Source: a virus. Taken from it: 34,517 bases of DNA. The translations under genes were made by a program, and so were the position numbers. The stretch spans positions 1-34,517 of IMG/VR virus record IMGVR_UViG_3300032246_000398. The stretch is one strand, 5' to 3'. The notes under the pieces are model-generated. The model ran no database searches, was not told the DNA's origin, and was given only the letters and a program-made list of their open reading frames with translations. Positions 15,651 through 21,202 of this stretch are shown here, piece after piece (positions within the stretch are counted from its first letter, which is position 1; every line of letters starts with the position of its first letter).

Positions 15651-16291
15651 TTGAATGGGATAGAATAAAGAAATGGGACTACATTGTAGACTCCGTTGCC
15701 TCTGAATATCAACTTAAATTTAAGATTGAGATAAAAGATATAAGACAAAATTTATATCAGTGGTTTGTTGAGCACCCAAATAAACTAGATACTTGGGAAG
15801 CAATAGGTGAGAAGGACGCTAAGAATTTAATCTATCGTTCACTTCGTAATCAGGCACTCGATTATTGTCAGGCTTGGAAAGCAAAGACAGGTGGATATGA
15901 AACCTCTGACCTATTCTTTTACCAAGCAGATATGATTGAAGCCTTGTTGCCTTCTGTCTTAAGGGGTGAAATTAATCTTGCACATAAACTAAATCTTGGT
16001 GGCACTGCTCGTCCCTCTGCGCCCTCTGAAGGTGGCAATATGATGGCTATGATGATTGAGATTGACGCAGGATTTTGGAAGTTAGGTAAAGAAGATAGGA
16101 AGTTATTGTTCCTTCGTTACTCTGAGGCTATGGACTTCCAAGCAATTGCAGATGAAATGAAACTACCCAGTGAAGACACTGCTCGTATGAGAAATAAAAG
16201 AGCCATAAAGAAATTGATTAATAAAATTGGTGGGTTCAAACCTTATCGTGATGAAGACTTACCTGAAGAAACAGAAAATACTGAAAAATAA
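15647..16291 (+). CDS. Sigma-factor-like protein
   Basis: 214 aa, GTGA-coupled. The N-terminal half (EIKDIRQNLYQWF, then KNLIYRSLRNQALDYC) resembles sigma region 2, and the C-terminal half (LLFLRYSEAMDFQAIADEM, then RMRNKRAIKKL) is a sigma region 4-type helix-turn-helix. The protein is longer than an ECF sigma because of an insert with a Pro/Ser/Gly loop around 120. Such proteins occur in actinophages, where late transcription is a plausible target. It ends the rightward operon just before the shared terminator. Confidence 0.7.
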   Translation: MIEWDRIKKWDYIVDSVASEYQLKFKIEIKDIRQNLYQWFVEHPNKLDTWEAIGEKDAKNLIYRSLRNQALDYCQAWKAKTGGYETSDLFFYQADMIEALLPSVLRGEINLAHKLNLGGTARPSAPSEGGNMMAMMIEIDAGFWKLGKEDRKLLFLRYSEAMDFQAIADEMKLPSEDTARMRNKRAIKKLINKIGGFKPYRDEDLPEETENTEK

Positions 16292-16302
16292 AAATAGATA
16301 AA

Positions 16303-16320
16303 CCCCCGCCGAAGCAGGGG
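16303..16320 (-). terminator. Hairpin terminator between converging operons
   Basis: CCCC at 16303 pairs with GGGG at 16317-16320, plus GC/GC and one C-A mismatch around a CGAA loop on the + strand (TTCG on the - strand). On the - strand the hairpin is followed by TTTATCTATTTTTATTTTT, a good U tract, so it mainly ends the leftward operon. On the + strand the T run is poor, but it sits 12 nt after the sigma-like gene and may work both ways. Confidence 0.75.
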
Positions 16321-16334
16321 CTATCCGTATTTAA

Positions 16335-16502
16335 TTAATGTGCTAGGCTTTTAATAACCCCACAACCTTCTTGATGCCCTTCTGGATGTTCTTCTGGACA
16401 ACCACAATCTCTTACTGTCCATATAGGTTCATCACATTGATTACCTGAACAGTTATGACAAAAACAATATGTCTTAATAACTGTATGATTACAGCACTTC
16501 AT
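16335..16502 (-). CDS. Cysteine-rich small protein
   Basis: 55 aa from ATG 16502, with GGGAG 6 nt upstream; an in-frame upstream GTG at 16634 exists but has no ribosome site. Nine cysteines (C3, C4, C13, C15, C18, C23, C33, C35, C47) and several His suggest two zinc sites. Last gene of the leftward operon. No family recognised. Confidence 0.65.
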   Translation of the reverse strand: MKCCNHTVIKTYCFCHNCSGNQCDEPIWTVRDCGCPEEHPEGHQEGCGVIKSLAH

Positions 16503-16516
16503 TTTTTCTCCCGTCA

Positions 16517-16549
16517 TATACCACCAATCAATTTGATTGACTTGGTATA
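16517..16549 (-). promoter_or_regulatory. Nested palindrome upstream of the Cys-rich gene
   Basis: CAATCAA-T-TTGATTG (16525-16539) is perfect with a 1-nt centre, flanked by TATACC (16517-16522) and GGTATA (16544-16549). In RNA it would form a hairpin ending close to the GGGAG ribosome site; in DNA it could be an operator. It lies in a 156-nt gap, unusual for this packed operon. Confidence 0.5.
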
Positions 16550-16640
16550 AGTATAACAAATGGGTTTTTGCATTACCATATTTTTTGTAAATGTTAAACG
16601 GCGACACTCCCATAAATCTTAAATGCTGAGACACTATTGA

Positions 16641-16655
16641 CAGTATAAAATACTG
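16641..16655 (-). other. Hairpin after the FmdB-like gene
   Basis: CAGTAT-AAA-ATACTG (16641-16655) is a perfect 6-bp inverted repeat 4 nt past the FmdB-like stop. No T run follows on the - strand, so an RNA-end stabiliser is as likely as a terminator. TTGACA at 16637-16642 on the + strand overlaps it, probably by chance. Confidence 0.4.
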
Positions 16656-16658
16656 ACT

Positions 16659-16826
16659 TCAGCCACCCGTAGAGTAAAATCCACCTGTTTTAAAAATGGT
16701 AGGGATAGCAGACCACAATCTTGTCATACTTTCATTACAACATACAGGTATTGTTTCGTCGTCGTGCGCTTTGCTTAACTCTTGTTGCCCCCCACATACA
16801 TTACATTTATATTCATATGTCGGCAC
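16659..16826 (-). CDS. FmdB-type zinc-ribbon protein
   Basis: 55 aa, GTG start at 16826 sharing one base with the previous stop (TAGTG). It opens with MPTYEYKCNVCG, the hallmark of FmdB-family putative regulatory zinc ribbons (C8, C11), with C29 and C30 near IPVCC. The second pair is CC rather than CxxC, so zinc binding may be altered. Tail FKTGGFYSTGG is also typical of the family. Function in phages is unknown. Confidence 0.8.
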   Translation of the reverse strand: MPTYEYKCNVCGGQQELSKAHDDETIPVCCNESMTRLWSAIPTIFKTGGFYSTGG

Positions 16827-17002
16827 TAATCACACCCATCTATTTCCGTTGGCGCAGTAGCCACCGCCCCACACTCATCACATACTTGGTCTAGTAAATA
16901 CATTCCTACTTGTCTTGTCTCAGTATCCCACATTACTTTTAAGTTCCACATTTTTGACCCACAAACACAAACAAAAATTGGTTCTCCTCTTAAGTCAAAC
17001 AC
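16826..17002 (-). CDS. Small zinc-ribbon protein
   Basis: 58 aa. GTG 17002 overlaps the transglycosylase stop by one base (TAGTG), the same junction used by the next gene, so it is preferred over ATG 17029 or TTG 17044 inside that gene. C12, C14 (VCVCG) and C41, C44 (CDECG) make a zinc ribbon. Middle is beta-prone with Trp. Unknown partner. Confidence 0.6.
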   Translation of the reverse strand: MFDLRGEPIFVCVCGSKMWNLKVMWDTETRQVGMYLLDQVCDECGAVATAPTEIDGCD

Positions 17003-17460
17003 TAATACCAATTGTGGTGTAAATGCCATCTCCAAGCAGAGCAAGGGGTTTTATACCTGTGTTGAATATATTTATATGTCTTAAGTAATTGAACTGTTGG
17101 GTCTTTGCTTGTCTCACCAAGTAATTGCCCCATACCAAATGCCGTTGAACCTTTTTTATTTTTGGCATAGTTATCGTATCTGCTTTCCTTAATGAAAAGA
17201 TTATCAAGGCACACCCACTCCTTATCTTTCCAGCCATACCCTAGCCAAGCAATATTTTTAGCCAACACTTTATTGGCTTTCTTCTCCTCCATTGTAGCCT
17301 TTGTCGGCTCTGGGGTTGGGGATTTAAAGGGTGTGCCTACCTTATTAATTGAGAATAAGGTTAGGGTGGCAACCAAAAGGACTAAGGCCACCACCCGCTT
17401 GCGTATTAACTTACTCTTCTTCTTAACCTTCGTCTGTCGTGTTCTGTTAGTCCACCCCAT
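17002..17460 (-). CDS. Membrane-anchored transglycosylase-like muralytic enzyme
   Basis: 152 aa. Very basic N terminus, one TM helix at about 23-38 (VVALVLLVATLTLFSI), a Pro/Thr linker, then a lysozyme-like domain from about 66. E92 in FIKESRYD is the catalytic Glu; the following NKKGSTAFGMGQL, QLLKTYKYIQHRY and C-SAWRWHLHHNWY motifs match actinobacterial transglycosylase-like proteins. It would cut glycan strands from outside the membrane. Its place in the early operon, away from the lysis cassette, is unusual. It overlaps the WhiB gene by 55 nt. Confidence 0.8.
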   Translation of the reverse strand: MGWTNRTRQTKVKKKSKLIRKRVVALVLLVATLTLFSINKVGTPFKSPTPEPTKATMEEKKANKVLAKNIAWLGYGWKDKEWVCLDNLFIKESRYDNYAKNKKGSTAFGMGQLLGETSKDPTVQLLKTYKYIQHRYKTPCSAWRWHLHHNWY

Positions 17461-17651
17461 ACGCCAAACCTCTCGTTGTTCTGTAATGAATACTCAAGGC
17501 ATTCTGCCCTAACATCACAGGCTTTACATATCCGTTTAACATATGCTGTCTTATCTCCCTTGTTAGGAAAGAATATCTCAGGGTCTATCTCAGCACACAG
17601 AGCCTTCTTAGTCCACTCAGGTGGCATTAGAACCTCAGCAATTATACTCAT
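17406..17651 (-). CDS. whiB: WhiB-family Fe-S transcription regulator
   Basis: 81 aa. Four cluster cysteines C19, C42, C45 and C51 with C-x2-C-x5-C spacing, then GVWGGLT at 63-69 and a basic C terminus RRRLRRRVS, the full WhiB signature. The 4Fe-4S protein would bind the host sigma factor and alter transcription. WhiB proteins are essentially confined to Actinobacteria and their phages, so this gene sets the host group. GGAGGAG lies 3 nt before the ATG, which also overlaps the stop of a 29-aa gene (ATGA). Confidence 0.92.
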   Translation of the reverse strand: MSIIAEVLMPPEWTKKALCAEIDPEIFFPNKGDKTAYVKRICKACDVRAECLEYSLQNNERFGVWGGLTEHDRRRLRRRVS

Positions 17652-17737
17652 CTACTCCTCCAATTTCTCCAATAGGTAAGCCATTTCTTATAGTATCTGA
17701 GCACAAGTAATAGGAGGAAGAATACAGTTATGCTCAC
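17648..17737 (-). CDS. 29-aa single-TM microprotein
   Basis: GTG 17737 overlaps the stop of the upstream gene (GTGA) and its own TGA overlaps the whiB start (ATGA). It encodes SITVFFLLLLVLRYYKKW, a hydrophobic helix followed by a basic, Trp-rich tail. Exact coupling on both sides argues for translation. It may be a membrane peptide or chiefly a translational relay for whiB. Confidence 0.5.
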   Translation of the reverse strand: MSITVFFLLLLVLRYYKKWLTYWRNWRSR

Positions 17738-18024
17738 TTAAGTTCTTGTATCTGGACTACATCACCCCTATCTACATCTTTCCATTTATAGTTTACATAA
17801 TCTTGGTTCTCAAATAGCCACTCATCTTTGGCTTGCATTGTCCAAGTATCCCAATCTTCTGGAATACAGACGCCCTCTGGGAGGAATACTCTTACGCACT
17901 CCGTCCCTTTGGTTTCATAGACAACATCAAAAGCATTTCTTAGAACAACCACATTGCTAGGTGGGTCTCCTAAAAATCTTTCACCATTACTATCTGTTCT
18001 AACTACTCTGCTTGTTCCAATCAT
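17734..18024 (-). CDS. Hypothetical protein with beta-rich core
   Basis: 96 aa from ATG 18024, with GGAG 8 nt upstream and ATGA overlap with the preceding zinc-finger gene; the longer frame from 18087 lacks such support. Contains VVVLRNAFDVVYETKGTECVRVFLPEG and a Trp-rich C terminus. No family recognised. Confidence 0.6.
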   Translation of the reverse strand: MIGTSRVVRTDSNGERFLGDPPSNVVVLRNAFDVVYETKGTECVRVFLPEGVCIPEDWDTWTMQAKDEWLFENQDYVNYKWKDVDRGDVVQIQELK

Positions 18025-18170
18025 TGCGCCTTCTCCATTTCTGCTTCCATTTCCTTTTGTCTCTCCGTCATTATATCCATATTGCAATCATCGCATAATG
18101 GCTTGTGATTATAGTAGTTATACCAAGCAGGATTTTTTATTTCCCACCCACAAAATTGACATATGTCCAT
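18021..18170 (-). CDS. Small zinc-finger protein with helical tail
   Basis: 49 aa. C4, C7 (CQFCGWE) and C26, C29 (LCDDCN) form a treble-clef-like zinc site, with H22 between; the last 20 residues are a charged helix. Ribosome site GGAGGTG 8 nt upstream; TAATG overlap with the preceding gene and ATGA overlap with the next. Confidence 0.65.
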   Translation of the reverse strand: MDICQFCGWEIKNPAWYNYYNHKPLCDDCNMDIMTERQKEMEAEMEKAQ

Positions 18171-18286
18171 TATTGTTTCACCTCCTCTACTGTTTCCCAT
18201 ATAAATCCTTCTTGATACCTAGTAATCTGACCTAGAATATCAAACCACTGGCTATCAACCTCTGCGGTTATCGTGTATTTAATCAT
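18170..18286 (-). CDS. 38-aa small protein
   Basis: Starts at ATG 18286 inside the end of the preceding gene (8-nt overlap) with AGGAG 9 nt upstream, and ends in TAATG with the next gene. Sequence begins MIKYTITAEV and ends WETVEEVKQ. The TITA strand resembles the start of the 61-aa protein at 18664-18849 (HTITAMVKL), so the two may be distant paralogues. Confidence 0.55.
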   Translation of the reverse strand: MIKYTITAEVDSQWFDILGQITRYQEGFIWETVEEVKQ

Positions 18287-18638
18287 TCTTTTTTTCTCCT
18301 GTCAGTTGAATTAACTTTTCTGCTGATGATATAAGTTCATTGAACAAATCTTCATTAGCATTTGTTGGTGTGCCCTCAAAGGTTAGTTCATCAAGCCAAG
18401 CCCCAAGACTGCAACCTTCATACAAGTCTTCGTCCCAATTAACTGCCCATTCTGGGGCAATATGAGAGTTTAACAACTCACTATCTCTATTTTTCCAATA
18501 GATTTCATACCCATTAAACTCGTCCCAAAATAACAAGACGCTATATTCTTTGTCTTGATATTTAAAATGGATATATCTTTTCCACGATAGAGTTTCCTCC
18601 CGTGTTGAAGATACTATTATGTCCTGCTTTGCATTCAT
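18279..18638 (-). CDS. Hypothetical acidic protein
   Basis: 119 aa from ATG 18638; GACAGGAG lies upstream, so the earlier in-frame ATG at 18659 (which reads through the ribosome site) is rejected. Trp/Tyr-rich beta segment (KEYSVLLFWDEFNGYEIYW) then an acidic helical tail. No family recognised. Confidence 0.6.
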   Translation of the reverse strand: MNAKQDIIVSSTREETLSWKRYIHFKYQDKEYSVLLFWDEFNGYEIYWKNRDSELLNSHIAPEWAVNWDEDLYEGCSLGAWLDELTFEGTPTNANEDLFNELISSAEKLIQLTGEKKND

Positions 18639-18663
18639 TTTTATTTCTCCTGTCTTCATTGGT

Positions 18664-18849
18664 TTAGTTTATTCTTTCTGTGTCTGATTTTGCCATATTA
18701 TCCCAATCAATAGAGACAACATACCAACTTTCTTCATCGTCCTTTGCAAGTTCCCACGCCTGATTAGGGTCGTCGGCACTGTTTCGTTGTCGTAGTTTAA
18801 CCATTGCGGTTATTGTGTGTTCCCATTGTGGCGTATCTTCATCTAACAT
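18664..18849 (-). CDS. Hypothetical 61-aa protein
   Basis: ATG 18849 follows GGAGGAA. HTITAMVKLRQ then WELAKDDEESWYVVSIDW suggests a small beta-alpha-beta fold. Similar opening to the 38-aa protein at 18170-18286. Confidence 0.6.
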   Translation of the reverse strand: MLDEDTPQWEHTITAMVKLRQRNSADDPNQAWELAKDDEESWYVVSIDWDNMAKSDTERIN

Positions 18850-18987
18850 TTATTCCTCCTCTGGGCAATCGTCATACGGATTTTCTTTGCCTTCGTTATC
18901 TTCACACCAACACCAACCAAACTGTTCAACCTGTGTTTTATGGGTAAGGTTTGCTATCTCTCCCCAACTTATAGACATCTCACTCAT
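18850..18987 (-). CDS. 45-aa protein with Cys cluster
   Basis: ATG 18987 in an ATGA overlap with the preceding gene, with GGGGGTGAG upstream; ends directly before the next ATG. C26, C28 and C41 could bind metal; the C terminus is acidic. No family recognised. Confidence 0.55.
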   Translation of the reverse strand: MSEMSISWGEIANLTHKTQVEQFGWCWCEDNEGKENPYDDCPEEE

Positions 18988-19193
18988 AACTCACCCCCAT
19001 TTTCATCTTGATAAATAACATTAGAAAAGTTTATGTCTGCTTCAACATCATCTCCTATCCATTCTAAAATGTCTTCTAGTGTTATTTCTTCTTGTGTTTC
19101 TTTGTAGTCCATAGTCATCATAGCGTCCACTATTGACGCCACATCATAGGTAATACATTTCACAGCGTTTATTGTTTCGGGTAGGTTGCTCAT
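18984..19193 (-). CDS. Hypothetical acidic helical protein
   Basis: 69 aa, ATGA overlaps on both sides (with an 18-aa ORF upstream and the 45-aa gene downstream). Helical, acidic, with a central ITLEDILEWIGDDV. No family recognised. Confidence 0.6.
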   Translation of the reverse strand: MSNLPETINAVKCITYDVASIVDAMMTMDYKETQEEITLEDILEWIGDDVEADINFSNVIYQDENGGEL

Positions 19194-19246
19194 TTATCGC
19201 ACCCACATATCTTTATATCTTGTAGGCAATCTCCGCACATAATCAT
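19190..19246 (-). CDS. 18-aa Cys microprotein or relay ORF
   Basis: Begins in ATGA with the TM gene upstream and ends in ATGA with the 69-aa gene downstream. It encodes CGDCLQDIKICGCDK, a CxxC plus CxC pattern that could hold one metal ion. At this size it could instead serve only to pass ribosomes along. Confidence 0.35.
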   Translation of the reverse strand: MIMCGDCLQDIKICGCDK

Positions 19247-19401
19247 AATCCACCCACTAAGCAGGTATCTGAAGACCCTATGCAGTAGCCACCCTCAACC
19301 CACCAAACTGATGTAGCAATAAACCAGATTAGCAAACCTAACGCCGTCCAGAATAAAATCCTAGCAAGTAGGCGCACTCTGTAATAGTTTTTAGATTTCA
19401 T
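19243..19401 (-). CDS. Small one-TM membrane protein
   Basis: 52 aa. ATG follows the preceding TAA directly. Basic N terminus (KSKNYYRVR), one TM helix ILFWTALGLLIWFIATSVWW, then a short outside tail with two Cys (YC-IGSSDTC) that could form a disulfide. Function unknown. Confidence 0.6.
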   Translation of the reverse strand: MKSKNYYRVRLLARILFWTALGLLIWFIATSVWWVEGGYCIGSSDTCLVGGL

Positions 19402-19851
19402 TTATGCCTCCACCAATTCGTCTTGGTTTGTATTCTGAAACGCTTGGTCTACTACTGCGTCCCACACCATACGCTTTGCGACGAATAAATAAAGGGCTTG
19501 TAGTTTAGTGAGCGTTGGGTCTATACCTTCCGCCATTTCCGCTACTTCCTCGTCTATCTCATTACTAGCCCATAGGCTTAGGGCTTGCACTTCGTCGTTT
19601 ATGTTTTTGTAATAAGTTTCGCATTGTCCGTCGGCGTATTCGTGCCCGTAATCTCTAAGGGTTGAGATTTCGTAACTATCTTCGGCATTAACATAACCTT
19701 GAACATATAAAGCGGTGTCCTTAATTTCATCTAACCAAATCTTGCCACCTGCAATATCTGGCAATAGGTTAAAGATGTCGTAAGTTTCTCCGCCTTTGAT
19801 TTTCTCAAGCGTGGCTAATAAATCTGCGCCCGATACTTTGTCGTTTGTCAT
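19402..19851 (-). CDS. Hypothetical acidic protein, helical
   Basis: 149 aa. Helix-rich and acidic; segments LPDIAGGKIWLDEIKD and KLQALYLFVAKRMVWDAVV. Starts in ATGA overlap with a 20-aa TM ORF. Largely acidic small proteins of early operons often inhibit host factors, but nothing specific is visible here. Confidence 0.6.
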   Translation of the reverse strand: MTNDKVSGADLLATLEKIKGGETYDIFNLLPDIAGGKIWLDEIKDTALYVQGYVNAEDSYEISTLRDYGHEYADGQCETYYKNINDEVQALSLWASNEIDEEVAEMAEGIDPTLTKLQALYLFVAKRMVWDAVVDQAFQNTNQDELVEA

Positions 19852-19910
19852 AAGTCAAACGCACACAATCCCGCAAAGATAGCGATAAATATAATTACCA
19901 ATATTTCCAT
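19848..19910 (-). CDS. 20-aa single-TM microprotein
   Basis: ATG 19910 with GACGGGAG upstream, end overlapping the next ATG (ATGA). Almost the whole peptide, EILVIIFIAIFAGLCAF, is one hydrophobic helix. A strong ribosome site of its own makes translation likely. Confidence 0.5.
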   Translation of the reverse strand: MEILVIIFIAIFAGLCAFDL

Positions 19911-19945
19911 TTTAATTTTCTCCCGTCAAAATGGTCTTAAGGTTT

Positions 19946-20015
19946 GCGGAAATCTTCCGCCTTACCCCGTGCCCTATGGTGTCGTGAACACCGCGCCCCC
20001 GTCAAGGGTTAGGGC
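19946..20015 (-). ncRNA. Three-way-junction RNA element, copy 1
   Basis: On the + strand: P1 GCCCTA (19971-19976) with TAGGGC (20010-20015); P2 GGTG (19978-19981) with CACC (19989-19992), 7-nt loop; P3 CCC (19998-20000) with GGG (20006-20008). Transcribed on the - strand, so the P2 loop reads UUCACGA. A perfect hairpin GCGGAA-ATC-TTCCGC (19946-19960) lies between the element and the ribosome site of the 20-aa gene. The preceding gene stops 23 nt away. Confidence 0.65.
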
Positions 20016-20037
20016 TTTGTTTCGTATAACAATTTCG

Positions 20038-20196
20038 TTATCTATTGCGCCACCTTTTCCAAGCCTTACGCCCTGCAATTACTAGCACGGCAAGGATTAA
20101 GGCACGATAAGGGGCGTAATAATCCCCTAGGTAGCCCTCAATAACTAGCCCGTAATCGTCTAGTGAAATGCTGAATAGGTTTTGAAAGTCAATCAT
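20038..20196 (-). CDS. Small one-TM membrane protein
   Basis: 52 aa, TAATG overlap with the zinc-ribbon gene upstream. An acidic N-terminal half with Tyr (LGDYYAPY), TM helix YRALILAVLVIAG and a basic tail RKAWKRWRNR. Positive-inside rule puts the C terminus in the cytoplasm. Function unknown. Confidence 0.6.
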   Translation of the reverse strand: MIDFQNLFSISLDDYGLVIEGYLGDYYAPYRALILAVLVIAGRKAWKRWRNR

Positions 20197-20354
20197 TATC
20201 TAACCGCCTTTCTATGATTAGCACGGGCACACTTACCGCAAACTTTGTGCGCTGTAAACTTAACAAGTAAGTCATTCTCGTCGCCACATTGCACGCATTG
20301 GCTTGATGTATCTTTAAAAGCCTCAATAAAGGCTTGAGTGCTGTCTTTACTCAT
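20196..20354 (-). CDS. Small zinc-ribbon protein
   Basis: 52 aa. C20, C23 (CVQCGDEN) and C39, C42 (VCGKCAR) form a classic zinc ribbon with basic C terminus (HRKAVR), a shape that can bind nucleic acid. GACAGGGG precedes the ATG, and copy 2 of the RNA element lies just upstream. Confidence 0.65.
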   Translation of the reverse strand: MSKDSTQAFIEAFKDTSSQCVQCGDENDLLVKFTAHKVCGKCARANHRKAVR

Positions 20355-20382
20355 TCTTTCCCCTGTCTTTCTTTTAAGGTTT

Positions 20383-20455
20383 GCGGGTGTCTCCCGCCTT
20401 ACCTTGTGCCCCGCTCAGGTCTTGAGCCTGTGCCCTCTGTTTAAGGAGGCGGGGC
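20383..20455 (-). ncRNA. Three-way-junction RNA element, copy 2
   Basis: P1 GCCCCGC (20408-20414) with GCGGGGC (20449-20455); P2 CAGG (20416-20419) with CCTG (20427-20430), 7-nt loop reading CUCAAGA on the transcribed strand; P3 CCTC (20434-20437) with GAGG (20446-20449), sharing one G with P1. A second hairpin GCGGG-TGTCT-CCCGC (20383-20397) follows toward the next gene. The upstream gene's TAG stop (20463-20465) lies 7 nt before P1. Confidence 0.7.
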
Positions 20456-20462
20456 GGTCTTG

Positions 20463-20648
20463 CTAGTTTCCTATTTTACCGCCGATAATTACTCTTCCTA
20501 ATTCAAAATCTCTCATAACTTTAGCCAATAATTCAATTTGTCCATTGTAGAATTGTCGGCTTTCTGGATTATTGAGATTTTCCATAACTTTAGAGTGCAA
20601 ATACCAAGCCTCTTCTTCTATGTATTCCCTAGTTATCTCTTTATTCAT
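20463..20648 (-). CDS. Hypothetical helical protein
   Basis: 61 aa from ATG 20648, right after the preceding stop, with GGGGTG upstream; an in-frame start at 20663 inside the previous gene is less likely. Charged helices (EITREYIEEEAWYLHSKVM). No family recognised. Confidence 0.6.
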   Translation of the reverse strand: MNKEITREYIEEEAWYLHSKVMENLNNPESRQFYNGQIELLAKVMRDFELGRVIIGGKIGN

Positions 20649-20650
20649 TA

Positions 20651-20833
20651 TTACACCCCACAAGCCTTCAAGAATAGTTCACGATTAAAGCGTGGGTTAG
20701 TGGTTTCTAACTTATCTGCTAACTTACTAGCAAACGGAGACCTTGCGCCGTTGATTGTCCAATCGTCGCCCGTATAAGCGTCTTCCATTTCCTTTATTGC
20801 CTCCGCAATAAGTTCATAGTCTTTCTTAGTCAT
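20651..20833 (-). CDS. Small conserved phage protein, NPRF-FLKACG family
   Basis: 60 aa. Ends TTNPRFNRELFLKACGV, a C-terminal motif found in many small phage and plasmid proteins of unknown function; the middle has FASKLADKLE. ATAGGAG precedes the ATG and RNA element copy 3 lies upstream. Confidence 0.7.
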   Translation of the reverse strand: MTKKDYELIAEAIKEMEDAYTGDDWTINGARSPFASKLADKLETTNPRFNRELFLKACGV

Positions 20834-20852
20834 TCTTTTCTCCTATCAATTG

Positions 20853-20925
20853 GAAGGGGCATTGTTGCCCCTTCTCGTGCCCTCCGTAGGTCTTAAACCT
20901 GCGCCGATTAAATCGGGCGGAGGGC
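20853..20925 (-). ncRNA. Three-way-junction RNA element, copy 3
   Basis: P1 GCCCTCCG (20879-20886) with CGGAGGGC (20918-20925), the longest P1 of the set; P2 AGG (20888-20890) with CCT (20898-20900), 7-nt loop reading UUUAAGA on the transcribed strand; P3 CCGAT (20904-20908) with ATCGG (20912-20916). The accessory hairpin is a perfect 9-bp GAAGGGGCA-TTGT-TGCCCCTTC (20853-20874). The upstream TAG stop is 7 nt from P1. Confidence 0.75.
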
Positions 20926-20932
20926 GGTGTTG

Positions 20933-21145
20933 CTACTTTTGTGCTTCTCTGCTTGGTGGTGTGAAATAATCGGACAATTTGGTAACTGTTGAGAGATAAT
21001 CCTCTGCCTCTTGCATTTCAATTTGAAGGCGTAAATCTGCTCCTTCTTTGGTGGCGTAGGTATAAACCTTCTCTAAGTTAAAAGAAGGGTTAGAGATTAC
21101 TGCCTGCCATTTACCTGCTTCTGTTTGTCGTGTCTGGTATTTCAT
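20933..21145 (-). CDS. Hypothetical small protein
   Basis: 70 aa from ATG 21145, with GACAGGAG upstream; an in-frame TTG at 21166 would read through the ribosome site. Begins with strands KYQTRQTEAGKWQAVIS and has a helix EGADLRLQIEMQEAEDYL. The frame is open back to the stop of the preceding gene, 37 codons upstream. Confidence 0.6.
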   Translation of the reverse strand: MKYQTRQTEAGKWQAVISNPSFNLEKVYTYATKEGADLRLQIEMQEAEDYLSTVTKLSDYFTPPSREAQK

Positions 21146-21202
21146 TTCTTGCTCCTGTCTTTGCAAATCTTGGGTGAGTATTTCCCGCCCTAGTAATTGC
21201 GT

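Noticed and set aside
16335-16634. 99-aa version of the Cys-rich protein from GTG 16634
   Set aside because: No ribosome site at the upstream start, and the extension covers the palindrome; ATG 16502 has a good site.
17192-17512. 106-aa open frame on the + strand across the transglycosylase and WhiB genes
   Set aside because: Both - strand genes have strong motif support; the + strand product has none.
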